The translations under genes and the position numbers were made by a program. Below the pieces are notes generated by a model. That model worked only from the letters and a program-made list of their open reading frames with translations, was not told where the DNA came from and did not search any database. 64,000 nucleotides of DNA, taken from positions 40,022 through 104,021 of the forward strand of contig WPAE01000010.1 of NCBI GenBank assembly GCA_009773205.1, written 5' to 3'. Origin of the DNA: Ignavibacteria bacterium (GTDB lineage Bacteria > Bacteroidota > Ignavibacteria > Ignavibacteriales > Melioribacteraceae). Positions 46,850 to 56,105 of this stretch are shown in pieces. The first letter of the stretch is position 1, and each line of letters opens with the position of its first letter.

Positions 46850-46881
46850 TTCTTTAGCATATAGAGCATGCTTTTTTATAT

Positions 46882-47048
46882 TAAACCCAAAAAATTCATT
46901 AGAAATGATTTTTTTGCCGAAGGCCGATAGTAAGACGTTTTTTCGTAACGTCTTACTATCGGGGTTAACCCCGACAAGAATGTAAGATTTTAGTAAGTGT
47001 TGAAAATTGAGAGTTTCGACATAACCTATTTACCCTAAAGGACTTAAT
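46882..47048. repeat. dispersed repeat family C, copy 1 with inserted hairpin
   Basis: Matches 56842-56950 in inverted orientation: TAAACCCAAAAAATTCATTA, GCCGAAGGCCGATAGTAAGA and GTTGAAAATTGAGAGTTTCG then GACATAACCTATTTACCCTA. This copy has an extra block of about 58 bases that creates a perfect 16-bp hairpin, CCGATAGTAAGACGTT (46924-46939) with its complement (46947-46962). There is no coding content. Confidence 0.72.
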
Positions 47049-47521
47049 TTCAAAAAATATTCCTTCAAGCACTCAATTTTTTACCATTTCTATCCGATAA
47101 TACCTTACTCGTACAAATACAAATAACGAATAAAACGATAGTAGTAATGAGCATATTTTAACAAGTGGCTAATATTCAACATGAACTAGAGGCTTAATTA
47201 TTCATGAGTCCACTATAAAAAGGTATTCCGGATGAAAAAATGTTGTGATTATTGCTCAAATTCAAAGTTCGAAAACTCAATTTGAGGCTTTTTAGAGAGG
47301 ACTTATTCATAACTGAGCCTACTCTAAAAAGACATGATCATTATTAAAAAATGTTGTTTTCGACTTAGAATCGTAACCAGAAATTGTCAAAATGACCTTT
47401 CCTGCCCGCCATGTTTGGTCTAAAGAGGCAGGCGGGTTAGATTCGGCTCATAAATGGAAAATTTAGAATCACTTTGTGGGCATAGTAATTGACACAATTC
47501 TACAAAATATTGGATTATTAT
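47049..47521. other. intergenic stretch before the HEAT-repeat gene
   Basis: No gene seen. It contains CTGAGCCTACTCTAAAAAGA near 47317-47336 and a similar AGTCCACTATAAAAAGG near 47206-47222; related motifs occur at 54567 and 6030, hinting at another worn repeat. CCTGCCCGCC and GGCAGGCGGG near 47402-47437 are an inverted pair. The promoter of the che genes downstream is likely here. Confidence 0.45.
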
Positions 47522-48913
47522 ATGGATGAACAACAAAGAAAATTGGAAATAATTCAGAACGGAACTCCTGATGAAAAAATAGAGATTCTTTATTCGCTTA
47601 CAGAATCAGACTTAAATGACAAATGCATAAAGGCAATTTCGGAATTAGTAAAGGATCAAGATAAAGGCGTGCGAAACGCTGCAAGTATGCAAATAATAAA
47701 TTTTGGATTGCCGCAGTTTGCTTATCAGGTTGTGCCATTTGTTGCTTCATCAGATATATCCGTTCGTAACCTTGCAGGAGAGATATTGCTGAAGTTAGGC
47801 ACTAATTCAGTTGATGCAATGATTCAATATGATCATCAAAACGATGATGACAATCTTAAGTTTATTATAGATATACTTGGTCTAATTGGAGATAAGCGTG
47901 CTTCCTTATTCATAATGGGAGTGTTGAGCGAGTCTGAAAACGATAATGTTATTCTTGCCTGCATTGAAGCGCTTGGCAACATACATTATGACGGAGCGGT
48001 TGATGTATTAATGTTGTTCTACGACCGCAACGAACTTTACAAACCAACAACTGTTGAAGCGTTAGGCAAAATTGGTTCGCGTGAGGCTCTTGTTTTTCTT
48101 GTACAAAAATTTTCGCAAGAAGATGAGCTTACTCAATACTCAATACTGGAAAGTTTGGGACAGTTAGGTGATATGGAAACTTATTTCTTTCTGCTCGAAC
48201 AAGTGAACACAATATCCGGACCGCTTATTCTGCCATTAATCACTTCAGTAGCGTTGCTAAAAGAGCGCTATCAGTTAGATATTCCGTACGATAATAGAAT
48301 GAAAAGCCTTTTGATGTACACGATTTTGGAAGGCACACTTGAAAATAAAAAGATAGCCTTTAACTTAATAGAAACTTTTGAAGATAAAGATGTTTTGTTT
48401 ACAAGTCTTACTCTGTTAGGCGAAGATTATGAATTAGACGATATGATAAAAACAAAATTGTTTGGCAACTGCGAATATGTATTCTTGGAAATTGCAAGAG
48501 TAATAAACAGCCAGCCAAAAAATCTGCGGCACATTCTAAGCATGTTTCAGCAGGCAATTGCTTATGTAACCGAATACCAAATTCAGATCAATGTTCCTAT
48601 GCTCGAACTGCGTGGTTTAACTCAATCTATAAGCGGCTTACTAAATAGTGCAGATGAAGAAGTAAGAAGAGCTTCTATGGAAATTTTGTTTACTCTTGAT
48701 CCCGAAACCGCATTGTTGTTTATAGATTCTATGCTGAACGATGAAAACATGTGGAACCGTATCCGCTTAGTGGAATTATTAGAACAATACCCGCTTGAAG
48801 CAGTTGAAGCGCCTCTGCAAAAATTATCAAAAGATGAAGACGAAATGGTTTGTGACAGAGCTTCTTTTGTATATAATTATAAAATTAATAACGTCTCCGC
48901 AAATAGTAACTGA
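47522..48913 (+). CDS. HEAT-repeat protein in the chemotaxis cluster
   Basis: 463 residues of repeating pairs of helices with HEAT-like spacing (for example DKGVRNAASMQIINFGLPQF, SVRNLAGEILLKLGTNSV, GDKRASLFIMGVLSESENDN and EVRRASMEILFTLDPETALL). It is soluble with no signal peptide; a scaffold or binding protein. The ATG at 47522 is preferred to a TTG at 47489, though neither has a strong ribosome-binding site. It lies 5 bp before cheR and is probably co-translated with it. I know no standard chemotaxis component of this type. Confidence 0.8.
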   Translation: MDEQQRKLEIIQNGTPDEKIEILYSLTESDLNDKCIKAISELVKDQDKGVRNAASMQIINFGLPQFAYQVVPFVASSDISVRNLAGEILLKLGTNSVDAMIQYDHQNDDDNLKFIIDILGLIGDKRASLFIMGVLSESENDNVILACIEALGNIHYDGAVDVLMLFYDRNELYKPTTVEALGKIGSREALVFLVQKFSQEDELTQYSILESLGQLGDMETYFFLLEQVNTISGPLILPLITSVALLKERYQLDIPYDNRMKSLLMYTILEGTLENKKIAFNLIETFEDKDVLFTSLTLLGEDYELDDMIKTKLFGNCEYVFLEIARVINSQPKNLRHILSMFQQAIAYVTEYQIQINVPMLELRGLTQSISGLLNSADEEVRRASMEILFTLDPETALLFIDSMLNDENMWNRIRLVELLEQYPLEAVEAPLQKLSKDEDEMVCDRASFVYNYKINNVSANSN

Positions 48914-48918
48914 GAAAA

Positions 48919-49824
48919 ATGAATCCAATACTAAATCTAAATACGCCGGGGTTTACTCAAAACTTAGGTGGTCTCGGAACAAAGCAGATGCTTATGACTA
49001 CTACTTTGTTTGAAAGCATCCGAAAGTACATCTATGAAAATTGCGGGATATATTTCCAGGATAACAAAAAGTATTTTTTGGAAAGCCGTTTACAAAGAAG
49101 AATGAATTTTTTAGGACTTAAAACTTTTGAAGAGTATTTTGATTTGCTGAAGTTTGGCGTAGGAAGCGCTGCAGAAAAGAAATACTTCTACGAAGCCATT
49201 ACTATAAATGAAACTTTTTTCTTCCGGAACCAGCCTCAGTTAGATGCGCTTGCATCTCAAATTTTACCAGAGATTATTGCAGCAAAACAAGCAGCCGGAA
49301 AAAACAAAATTAGAATTTGGAGCGCTGCAAGTTCTTCCGGCGAAGAAGCTTATTCAATTTCTATGATTTTCCAAGATCTGATTAAGCCCAGATACCCTAA
49401 TTGCACTCTGGAAGTTGTTGGTACAGACATTAATAACGCTGTTGTTGAAGCAGCCAACACAGGGATTTATAGAGATTATTCAATTAGAAATACACCGCCA
49501 TATTACTTAAAGAAATATTTTAAACCCGGACCAAACAATTCTTACGAAGTTCTGCCCGATATCAAGAAAATGGCTTCGTTTAAAATTTTGAATTTGTATG
49601 ATGATGCAGCGATGAGAATGTTTAACAATTTTGACGTAGTTTTTTGCGCAAATGTTTTGATCTACTTTGACCAAGCAAGTAAAATTAAAGTAGTTGCTAA
49701 TTTGTATAATGCTTTAAATAAAGGCGGATATTTGTTTATCGGCTATTCCGAAACTCTTCACGGAATATCTAAAGCTTTTAGATTAGTTAGTTTTCCCAAC
49801 ACGGTTGGGTATAAAAAGGAGTAG
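48919..49824 (+). CDS. cheR: chemotaxis protein methyltransferase CheR
   Basis: 301 residues. The CheR N-terminal helical domain (IYFQDNKKYFLESRLQRRMN) is followed by the SAM-binding methyltransferase domain: ITINETFFFRN, IRIWSAASSSGEEAYSISMI, VVGTDINNAVVEAANTGIY, FDVVFCANVLIYFD and GGYLFIGYSETL. It methylates receptor glutamates and, with CheB, sets adaptation. Neither local receptor has a CheR-tethering tail, so tethering must be absent or provided by other receptors. GAGAAAA precedes the ATG. Confidence 0.95.
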   Translation: MNPILNLNTPGFTQNLGGLGTKQMLMTTTLFESIRKYIYENCGIYFQDNKKYFLESRLQRRMNFLGLKTFEEYFDLLKFGVGSAAEKKYFYEAITINETFFFRNQPQLDALASQILPEIIAAKQAAGKNKIRIWSAASSSGEEAYSISMIFQDLIKPRYPNCTLEVVGTDINNAVVEAANTGIYRDYSIRNTPPYYLKKYFKPGPNNSYEVLPDIKKMASFKILNLYDDAAMRMFNNFDVVFCANVLIYFDQASKIKVVANLYNALNKGGYLFIGYSETLHGISKAFRLVSFPNTVGYKKE

Positions 49825-49827
49825 TTT

Positions 49828-50193
49828 ATGAAGAAGGTTATTCTTGTAGCAGATGATTCCCCAACGATTCGGAAGTTTGTTTCGGTTGCGCTTTCTGTTA
49901 AAGGTTACGAAATTATTGCATGCGCCGATGGTATGGAAGCTATTGAAATTCTGCCTAACCATAAAATTGATTTGGTTATTACAGACTTAAATATGCCAAA
50001 CGTTGATGGGTTCGAGTTGATTACATCAATACGAAATAACAACGAGTATAAAGAAGTGCCGATTATTGTTCTCTCTTCGCTCGGCGCAACTGAAGATATT
50101 CAAAGAGGTTTGGAGTGCGGCGCAAATTCTTATTTAGTTAAACCGTTCGATCCCAAACGTGTAGCTTACGAAGTTTCCAAATATTTAAACTAG
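49828..50193 (+). CDS. single-domain response regulator (CheY-like)
   Basis: 121 residues, receiver domain only: VILVADDSPTIRKFVSVAL, phosphoacceptor Asp53 in LVITDLNMPNVDGFEL, LSSLGAT and the KPF lysine. It starts 4 bp after cheR with AAAGGAG in front. It lacks the D-W-N-M-P motif of the second regulator. It may be a phosphate sink or serve a separate output, since a CheY and a CheZ follow. Confidence 0.92.
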   Translation: MKKVILVADDSPTIRKFVSVALSVKGYEIIACADGMEAIEILPNHKIDLVITDLNMPNVDGFELITSIRNNNEYKEVPIIVLSSLGATEDIQRGLECGANSYLVKPFDPKRVAYEVSKYLN

Positions 50194-50202
50194 AGGTTCT
50201 AA

Positions 50203-50586
50203 ATGGCACTTAAATTCTTGGTTGTAGATGATTCGGTTACAATGCGCAGGATAGTTCTTAATTCTTTAAAACAAATTGGACACGAGGCTTTTGTTGAAGC
50301 TGCCGACGGAAGAGATGCGCTCAATAAATTACAAGCAGATGATTCTATCAGTTTTATTATAACTGATTGGAATATGCCAGACTTAACCGGTCTGGATTTG
50401 GTTAAAGCTGTCCGCGCTAATCCAAAATATGAAACCTTGCCTATCCTTATGGTAACAACTCGCGGAATGAAGGAAGACATAGTTGAAGCTCTTCAAGCAA
50501 AAGTGAATAATTACATAGTTAAACCATTTACTCCGCAAGTGCTTAGAGAGAAAATTGAACAAATAATCGCAACTCCGGTTGCATAA
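50203..50586 (+). CDS. cheY: chemotaxis response regulator CheY
   Basis: 127 residues: FLVVDDSVTMRRIVLNSLKQ, the CheY-type acceptor site IITDWNMPDLTG (Asp55), a conserved MVTTRGMKEDIVEAL and IVKPFTPQVL. The D-W-N-M-P signature identifies the motor- or output-binding CheY rather than the receiver just upstream. AGAGG lies before the ATG. It is followed by cheZ 9 bp later, its predicted phosphatase. Confidence 0.94.
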   Translation: MALKFLVVDDSVTMRRIVLNSLKQIGHEAFVEAADGRDALNKLQADDSISFIITDWNMPDLTGLDLVKAVRANPKYETLPILMVTTRGMKEDIVEALQAKVNNYIVKPFTPQVLREKIEQIIATPVA

Positions 50587-50595
50587 AGGGGAATC

Positions 50596-51363
50596 ATGGG
50601 ACAGGTGCAAAATATGCAGACACTTTTCGAAAGATTAGGCGACTTAAAATCATTCTTTGTCTATGGACAAAAATTAATTCCAACTTTGCAAAAGATTGTA
50701 GATTTTATGCAGGCCACAATTCCGCTATTGGAAACAGTTAATCAATCTATTCAAGAGAGTACAAATAAACTTCCTAAAGCTGCTGTACAGATAGACAGCG
50801 TTACTAATGCTACAGAAGTGGCTGTTACAGAAATTTTAGATGTAGTTGATGAAGCTACAAGCGATTGCGTTACTATTATTTCTAAATTAGAATCGTTGAG
50901 AACACGATTAGACTATCAGAAAAAATCTATTCAAAGATTAACAGAAAAATATCCAGATGATCCGGATGTAAAAGAATTGGTTGCAAACGGATTAAACCCA
51001 GAAGTTATACTCGAAGATTATACTTCTGTAACAGCGCTTGCAGGTAAGATTCAAGCCGGATTAATGAATATTACTATTTCGCTTCAAGTACAAGATATTA
51101 CTTCGCAGCAGTTAGCTTCCGCAAATCATATGATGAACTCAATTCAGCAGAAACTTTCTTCTCTGCTATACGATATTGATGTTAAAGATTTGAAAGAAAC
51201 CGCAGATGATGCTAAGATAAGTGTATCTTCAGATTTAGCTTTTAATCCCGAAGCCAGATATGATAAGAACCACGAAACACAGGCGTTTGCAGATTTATTA
51301 GTTGCAGAAAACAAAACTCAAACATCACAAAAAGAAATAGACGAGCTATTCTTAAAAAAATGA
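50596..51363 (+). CDS. cheZ: CheZ-like CheY-P phosphatase
   Basis: 255 residues, a long helical protein. The catalytic signature LQVQDITSQQLA places Asp167 and Gln171 in the DxxxQ arrangement of CheZ. The C-terminus (QKEIDELFLKK) resembles the amphipathic CheY-binding tail. The gene lies between cheY and cheA, with AAGGGGAA before the ATG, and overlaps the cheA start by 4 bp. CheZ is most familiar from proteobacteria but occurs elsewhere; sequence similarity outside the motif is low, so I rely on motif, fold pattern and position. Confidence 0.85.
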   Translation: MGQVQNMQTLFERLGDLKSFFVYGQKLIPTLQKIVDFMQATIPLLETVNQSIQESTNKLPKAAVQIDSVTNATEVAVTEILDVVDEATSDCVTIISKLESLRTRLDYQKKSIQRLTEKYPDDPDVKELVANGLNPEVILEDYTSVTALAGKIQAGLMNITISLQVQDITSQQLASANHMMNSIQQKLSSLLYDIDVKDLKETADDAKISVSSDLAFNPEARYDKNHETQAFADLLVAENKTQTSQKEIDELFLKK

Positions 51364-53159
51364 GCGAACCAGCAAAAAACCCGACTCTCATTGATCCTGA
51401 AATGAAGGAAATTGTTGAGAGCTTTATTGTTGAGACAAAAGAAATTTTGGATAAACTTGATGTTGACCTTCTTGAGTTAGAAAAGAAACCGGAAGACAAA
51501 GATTTGTTAAATCAAATTTTTCGTTCTTTCCATACAATAAAAGGAACTTCCGGATTCCTTGGTTTGGAAGCTTTGCCCGAAGTTACACACAAGTGCGAAG
51601 ACATTCTTAACAAGCTTAGAAAAGGTGAAGCTATTCTTACGCCACCTTTGATGGATGGAATTATTCTTGCCTTTGATACGATAAAGCTGCTTGTACAGAA
51701 AATTGAAACTGAACAAAATGAAAATGTAGAAATAGATAATGTTTGCAGCATTCTAAACGAATTACTCTACGATATTGAAAATTATAAACAAACAGCGGCT
51801 CTCGAAGTTAAGCCGGAAGTTCCTCTGGAAATAATTGCTAAGTTTGAAACAGAAGAAGCAAAAACTGCTGTAATAACAAAAGAAGTTGTTCATCAAGAAA
51901 AGTCTAAGCAGGAAGAGAGAAGAGTAGATAATATAGAAAAAGCTGCGGCAGCTTCTGTAAAAGAAAATACTATTAGAGTTGATGTTGATAGGTTAGATTC
52001 TCTGCTCGATATAGTTTCTGAATTAGTTCTTGGAAGGAACAGATTAACTCAAGTAAATTCTTATTTCTCAATAGATAACGAAGGCAACAAATACACACGA
52101 GATTTTGGCGAGGTAACAAAACAAATTGACTTGATGACTACAGAGCTTCAGTTAGTAGCAATGAAGCTTAGAATGATTAAGATTGCAAAAATTTTCAACC
52201 GCTATCCAAGATTAGTGCGAGATCTTACAAAAGACTTAAACAAAGATGTTGAACTAATTATAAAAGGAGAGGAAACAGAAGTTGACAAAAACTTAATTGA
52301 AGAAATTAACGATCCTCTTGTTCATATTATTCGTAATTCCGTTGATCACGGCGTTGAGAAGCCTGATGTTAGAGTGAAAGCAGGTAAATCCCCAAAAGGT
52401 ACTGTTATACTTTCTGCCGAGCAGCTTGGAAATAATATTGTTATTACCATTGAAGATGATGGTAAAGGTTTAGACCCTGAAATGCTTAAAGAAAAAGCTG
52501 TAAGCAAAGGATTACTTACTAAAGAAAAAGCAAAAGAATTAACAAAGCAAGAAGCGATGAATCTCATTTTCTTACCAGGATTCTCTACAGCCGAAAAAGT
52601 TTCTAACGTTTCCGGGCGCGGCGTGGGAATGGATGTTGTTAAAACAAACGTTTCAAAACTGCGCGGTATAATTAATATTGAATCTGAACCGGGTAAAGGC
52701 ACAAAAATTATTTTTAAACTTCCTCTTACTCTTGCTATAATCTCTGGCATGATTGTAAAAGTCTACGGAGAAGCAATTGTTATTCCGTTGGGTTCTGTAA
52801 TCGAAGTAATACGCGTAAACGCAGACCAAATCTATACTATAAAGGGAAAAGAAGTAATTAAGGTTAGAGATTCTGTGCTTCCATTAGTTTCGCTTAAAGA
52901 GTTGTTAAAAGGAAAAATGAACGGCCGCTCAGAAGATAGAACCGGCTGGCAGTATGTTGTTGAAGTTGGCATCGCAGAAAAACGTTACGGAATTAAAGTT
53001 GATGATTTGATCGGTCAGCAAGAAGTTGTTATTAAATCTTTAGGAAGTTACTTAGGCAAAATAGATGGAATTGCTGGCTCTACAATTATGGGAGATGGTA
53101 CCGTAGTAATGATTTTAGATATTCACGAACTATTTAATAAACTGGAAACGAACGCTTGA
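51360..53159 (+). CDS. cheA: chemotaxis histidine kinase CheA
   Basis: 599 residues: Hpt domain with phospho-accepting His58 (IFRSFHTIKGTSGFLG), a linker of about 120 residues with no clear P2 domain, dimerisation helices, HATPase_c (DPLVHIIRNSVDHGVE, IEDDGKGL, GRGVGMDVVKTNV) and a C-terminal CheW-like regulatory domain (VIPLGSVIEV). It phosphorylates CheY and CheB. It is translationally coupled on both sides (4-bp overlaps with cheZ and cheB). An apparently missing P2 domain is a point to check, since P2 normally docks CheY. Confidence 0.95.
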   Translation: MSEPAKNPTLIDPEMKEIVESFIVETKEILDKLDVDLLELEKKPEDKDLLNQIFRSFHTIKGTSGFLGLEALPEVTHKCEDILNKLRKGEAILTPPLMDGIILAFDTIKLLVQKIETEQNENVEIDNVCSILNELLYDIENYKQTAALEVKPEVPLEIIAKFETEEAKTAVITKEVVHQEKSKQEERRVDNIEKAAAASVKENTIRVDVDRLDSLLDIVSELVLGRNRLTQVNSYFSIDNEGNKYTRDFGEVTKQIDLMTTELQLVAMKLRMIKIAKIFNRYPRLVRDLTKDLNKDVELIIKGEETEVDKNLIEEINDPLVHIIRNSVDHGVEKPDVRVKAGKSPKGTVILSAEQLGNNIVITIEDDGKGLDPEMLKEKAVSKGLLTKEKAKELTKQEAMNLIFLPGFSTAEKVSNVSGRGVGMDVVKTNVSKLRGIINIESEPGKGTKIIFKLPLTLAIISGMIVKVYGEAIVIPLGSVIEVIRVNADQIYTIKGKEVIKVRDSVLPLVSLKELLKGKMNGRSEDRTGWQYVVEVGIAEKRYGIKVDDLIGQQEVVIKSLGSYLGKIDGIAGSTIMGDGTVVMILDIHELFNKLETNA

Positions 53160-54235
53160 GAGATAAAATTGCCGTATTGATTATTGATGATTCTGCATTT
53201 ATGCGGAAGTCACTTTCAATTATGCTTGAAAGCGATCCAGGAATTGGTGTAGTTGGCACAGCAAAAAACGGATTGGAAGGTGTTGAGTTAGCCGCTAAGC
53301 TGAAGCCGGATATTATTACGCTCGATGTTGAAATGCCGGTTATGGATGGACTTACTGCTCTCAAACGAATAATGGCGGAATGTCCTACTTCGGTAATTAT
53401 GGTGAGCTCTATAACTACCGAAGGCGCGCAGGCAACTCTAAAAGCATTAGAATTAGGAGCTGTTGATTTCATTCCTAAAGAAATGTCTTATGTAAGTGTA
53501 AACATTACTAAAATAAAAGAAGATTTAATTACTAAAGTAAAAGAAATTGCCCGCACAAGACTTCTTAAAGCAAGGCTGGATAGAATTAGAGCAATTTCTC
53601 CATCTCCAATTACAAGACCAAGGGTAACAGGTTTCTTAAGAGATTTGCCAAAAGCCGGCTACAAAGCAATAGCGCTTGGTATTTCCACCGGCGGGCCTTT
53701 TACGCTGCAAAAAGTTTTGCCGTTGATTTCAGATAAAGTTCAAGCGCCTATTTTTATTGTTCAGCATATGCCGCCAAAGTTTACAAAATCTTTGGCTGAT
53801 AGATTAAACGGCTCGTGCAAGCTCGAAGTTAAAGAAGCTGAACATGGCGAGCCAGTTAAAAACGGCTTTGTTTATGTAGCTCCTGGCGGATTTCACATGA
53901 AGTTGCGTGGCGCTTCGATGAACCCTCCTACAATTGATGTTTCGGCAGAACCAAGCGGTACGCTTCACCGTCCTTCCGTTGACGTTATGATGGATTCTGT
54001 AATTAATGTGTACGGCAAATACACACTTGGCGTAATTATGACAGGAATGGGAAAAGACGGTTATGAAGCTGTTAAAAGATTAAAATCAATTGGCGGCTAT
54101 TCTATTGCCCAAGATGAAGAATCTTGTGTTGTTTATGGAATGCCTAAAGCAATTGTTGATGGCGGACTTGCAGATGTTGTTCTATCCGCCGAAAAAATTC
54201 CAGAAATGATTAACAGAGTGGTGTCAAATGGATAA
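53156..54235 (+). CDS. cheB: protein-glutamate methylesterase CheB
   Basis: 359 residues: receiver with Asp57 (IITLDVEMPVMDG), a linker and the CheB esterase domain with the catalytic Ser in ALGISTGGPFTLQ, His in QHMPPKFTKSLADRL and Asp in MTGMGKDG. It demethylates receptors when phosphorylated by CheA. The start is a TTG (53156) overlapping the CheA stop as TTGA. The end overlaps the next small gene by 8 bp. Confidence 0.95.
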   Translation: MRDKIAVLIIDDSAFMRKSLSIMLESDPGIGVVGTAKNGLEGVELAAKLKPDIITLDVEMPVMDGLTALKRIMAECPTSVIMVSSITTEGAQATLKALELGAVDFIPKEMSYVSVNITKIKEDLITKVKEIARTRLLKARLDRIRAISPSPITRPRVTGFLRDLPKAGYKAIALGISTGGPFTLQKVLPLISDKVQAPIFIVQHMPPKFTKSLADRLNGSCKLEVKEAEHGEPVKNGFVYVAPGGFHMKLRGASMNPPTIDVSAEPSGTLHRPSVDVMMDSVINVYGKYTLGVIMTGMGKDGYEAVKRLKSIGGYSIAQDEESCVVYGMPKAIVDGGLADVVLSAEKIPEMINRVVSNG

Positions 54236-54473
54236 CAATTTTGAAGATGCTTTGTTCAAAGATGTCTTCTCAAAAAATAAACCTACAACAGGCAACCTAA
54301 TTAAAGCCGACGCAATAGAAATTAAAGGGCTTTCTAAAATTTCTTTTGAAGATGGTGAATCAGATGGTATTAGAATTCTTCTTAAGAAAGACCAGCACGA
54401 TAATTTGAAGGAAATTAAGTTTGTTTGTTCTTGCGGGCAGACAAAATCCATCATCTTAGATTATTCCGAATAA
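54228..54473 (+). CDS. small unknown protein coupled to cheB
   Basis: 81 residues beginning MDNNFEDALFKDVFSKNKPT; its start overlaps the cheB end by 8 bp, so translation is coupled. The second half has VCSCGQTKSIILDYSE, with two cysteines two residues apart. It has no signal peptide or membrane segment and no family that I recognise. The acidic first half and a Cys-X-Cys near the end could bind metal or another protein. Its place at the end of the che operon suggests a role in chemotaxis signalling, but this is inference. Confidence 0.7.
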   Translation: MDNNFEDALFKDVFSKNKPTTGNLIKADAIEIKGLSKISFEDGESDGIRILLKKDQHDNLKEIKFVCSCGQTKSIILDYSE

Positions 54474-54599
54474 ACCAAAATCTCTCTTGCCTGCTGCAGG
54501 CAAGTTGGGGACTATACAGAGAACATCCATACTCATCGCTATATCGGTTTTGAGGTAGATTCATCTTTATAAATGAGCCTACTCTAAGTACTGCTTTGC

Positions 54600-54642
54600 G
54601 TGATTAAAATTTTTGAAATGCTAATTTTTAGAGGTGTCCTTG
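54600..54642. repeat. MITE-like element, right-end fragment
   Basis: GTGATTAAAATTTTTGAAAT followed by GCTAATTTTTAGAGGTGTCC matches the right half of copies 1-3 with a few changes. The left end is missing; upstream bases have AGCCTACTCTAAG instead. Confidence 0.7.
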
Positions 54643-54695
54643 ATTTATCTATCCACAAACTGATAACTTAGTTTCCAAAATAAAAGACATCTGAT

Positions 54696-56105
54696 ATGGA
54701 AAATAAATACGACGTTTTTATAATTGGAAGCGGACCTGGCGGTGAAGGCGCTGCAATGACTTGTGCTAAGCAGGGTAAAAAAGTAGCGGTTTGCGATGAC
54801 TTTTCGCTTGTTGGCGGAAGCAACACGCATAAAGGTACAATTCCCAGTAAAGCGCTTCGTCATGCAAGTCAAAATTTGTTAGACACAAGACGAATGGGTG
54901 AAACAACATATCAAGAACTGCTAAAACAAACCAATCAAGTAATAAAAAAACAAGTTGAGCTGCGGCATAGTTTTTACGTTCGCAATAATGTTGATTTGAT
55001 TATAGGTAGAGCTGCTCTTCTCGATGCAAATACTATTGAGATTACAGAGGCAAGCGGGTTAAAGAAAAAATTAAAAGCAGATTATATTATTATTGCAACC
55101 GGCTCGCGCCCTTATCACCCGCCCGATGTTGATTTTACTCATCCAAGAATTGTGGACAGTGATAAACTTCTTAAAATTACAGATAACCCAAAGACTATAA
55201 CAATTTACGGGGCAGGCGTTATTGGCTGCGAGTATGCTTCTATCTTTCGCGGGCTTGCAATAAAAGTAAATTTGATTAACACACGCCATCAGCTGCTTTC
55301 ATTTTTAGATGATGAAATAATAGATGCGCTTGCTTATCACTTGCGCGAGAATGGTGTATTAATACGCCACAGCGAAGAATATGAAAAAGTTGAAGCAGAT
55401 GACTGCGGTGTTACCATTTACTTAAAATCAAACAAACAGATACGCAGCGATTATCTTCTTTGGGCGCAGGGAAGAACAGGGAACTCCAACAATATGGGTT
55501 TGGAAGAACTTGGTGTTAAGATGGATTCACGCGGTTCAATTCCTGTTAATAAATTTTATCAATCATCGGTTTCAAATATTTATGCTGTTGGCGATGTTAT
55601 AGGCTACCCAAGTTTAGCAAGCGCCGCTTACGATCAAGGAAGATTTGCCGCACGCCATTTGCTTTTAGGAGAAACAAAAACACTTCGCCTTGAAGATATT
55701 CCAACAGGCATTTACACAATTCCAGAAATTAGTTCTATTGGTTTGACAGAACGTGAACTGACAGAAAAGAAAATACCTTACGAAGTTGGGCATTCATTCT
55801 TTAGACATTTAGCCCGCGCACAGATAACAGGCAGAACAACCGGAATGCTTAAAATTCTTTTCCATCGAGAAACTTTTGAAATACTTGGCATACATTGCTT
55901 TGGCTACGGCGCTTCAGAAATTATTCACATCGGGCAGGCTATTATGTCGCAAAAAGGTGAAGGCAATTCACTAATGTATTTTATAAATAGTACTTTTAAC
56001 TATCCTACTATGGCAGAAGCTTACCGTGTTGCCGCATTAAACGGATTTAACCGTGTTGAACTAAGCGAAGTACATCTTAAACAAAAAAATCTGAACAATG
56101 GTTAA
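54696..56105 (+). CDS. sthA: soluble pyridine nucleotide transhydrogenase (Si-specific)
   Basis: 469 residues of the flavin disulfide-reductase fold: the FAD Rossmann motif [37 protein letters not shown], a NAD-binding [18 protein letters not shown], and [20 protein letters not shown] followed by the C-terminal dimerisation domain. The disulfide cysteines of lipoamide dehydrogenases are absent (Asn and Thr at those places), as expected for a transhydrogenase using FAD alone. It balances NADH and NADPH pools. The ATG is clear; the end overlaps the next gene by 8 bp. Confidence 0.93.
   Translation: MENKYDVFIIGSGPGGEGAAMTCAKQGKKVAVCDDFSLVGGSNTHKGTIPSKALRHASQNLLDTRRMGETTYQELLKQTNQVIKKQVELRHSFYVRNNVDLIIGRAALLDANTIEITEASGLKKKLKADYIIIATGSRPYHPPDVDFTHPRIVDSDKLLKITDNPKTITIYGAGVIGCEYASIFRGLAIKVNLINTRHQLLSFLDDEIIDALAYHLRENGVLIRHSEEYEKVEADDCGVTIYLKSNKQIRSDYLLWAQGRTGNSNNMGLEELGVKMDSRGSIPVNKFYQSSVSNIYAVGDVIGYPSLASAAYDQGRFAARHLLLGETKTLRLEDIPTGIYTIPEISSIGLTERELTEKKIPYEVGHSFFRHLARAQITGRTTGMLKILFHRETFEILGIHCFGYGASEIIHIGQAIMSQKGEGNSLMYFINSTFNYPTMAEAYRVAALNGFNRVELSEVHLKQKNLNNG

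Noticed and set aside
46924..46962. 16-bp hairpin as a transcription terminator of the NtrC-like gene
   Set aside because: It lies about 195 bp after the gene, inside a dispersed repeat, with no T-run.
54484..54512. CTTGCCTGCTGCAGGCAAG hairpin after the che operon as terminator
   Set aside because: It lacks a T-run and resembles worn repeat palindromes found elsewhere in the window; termination there is possible but not supported.
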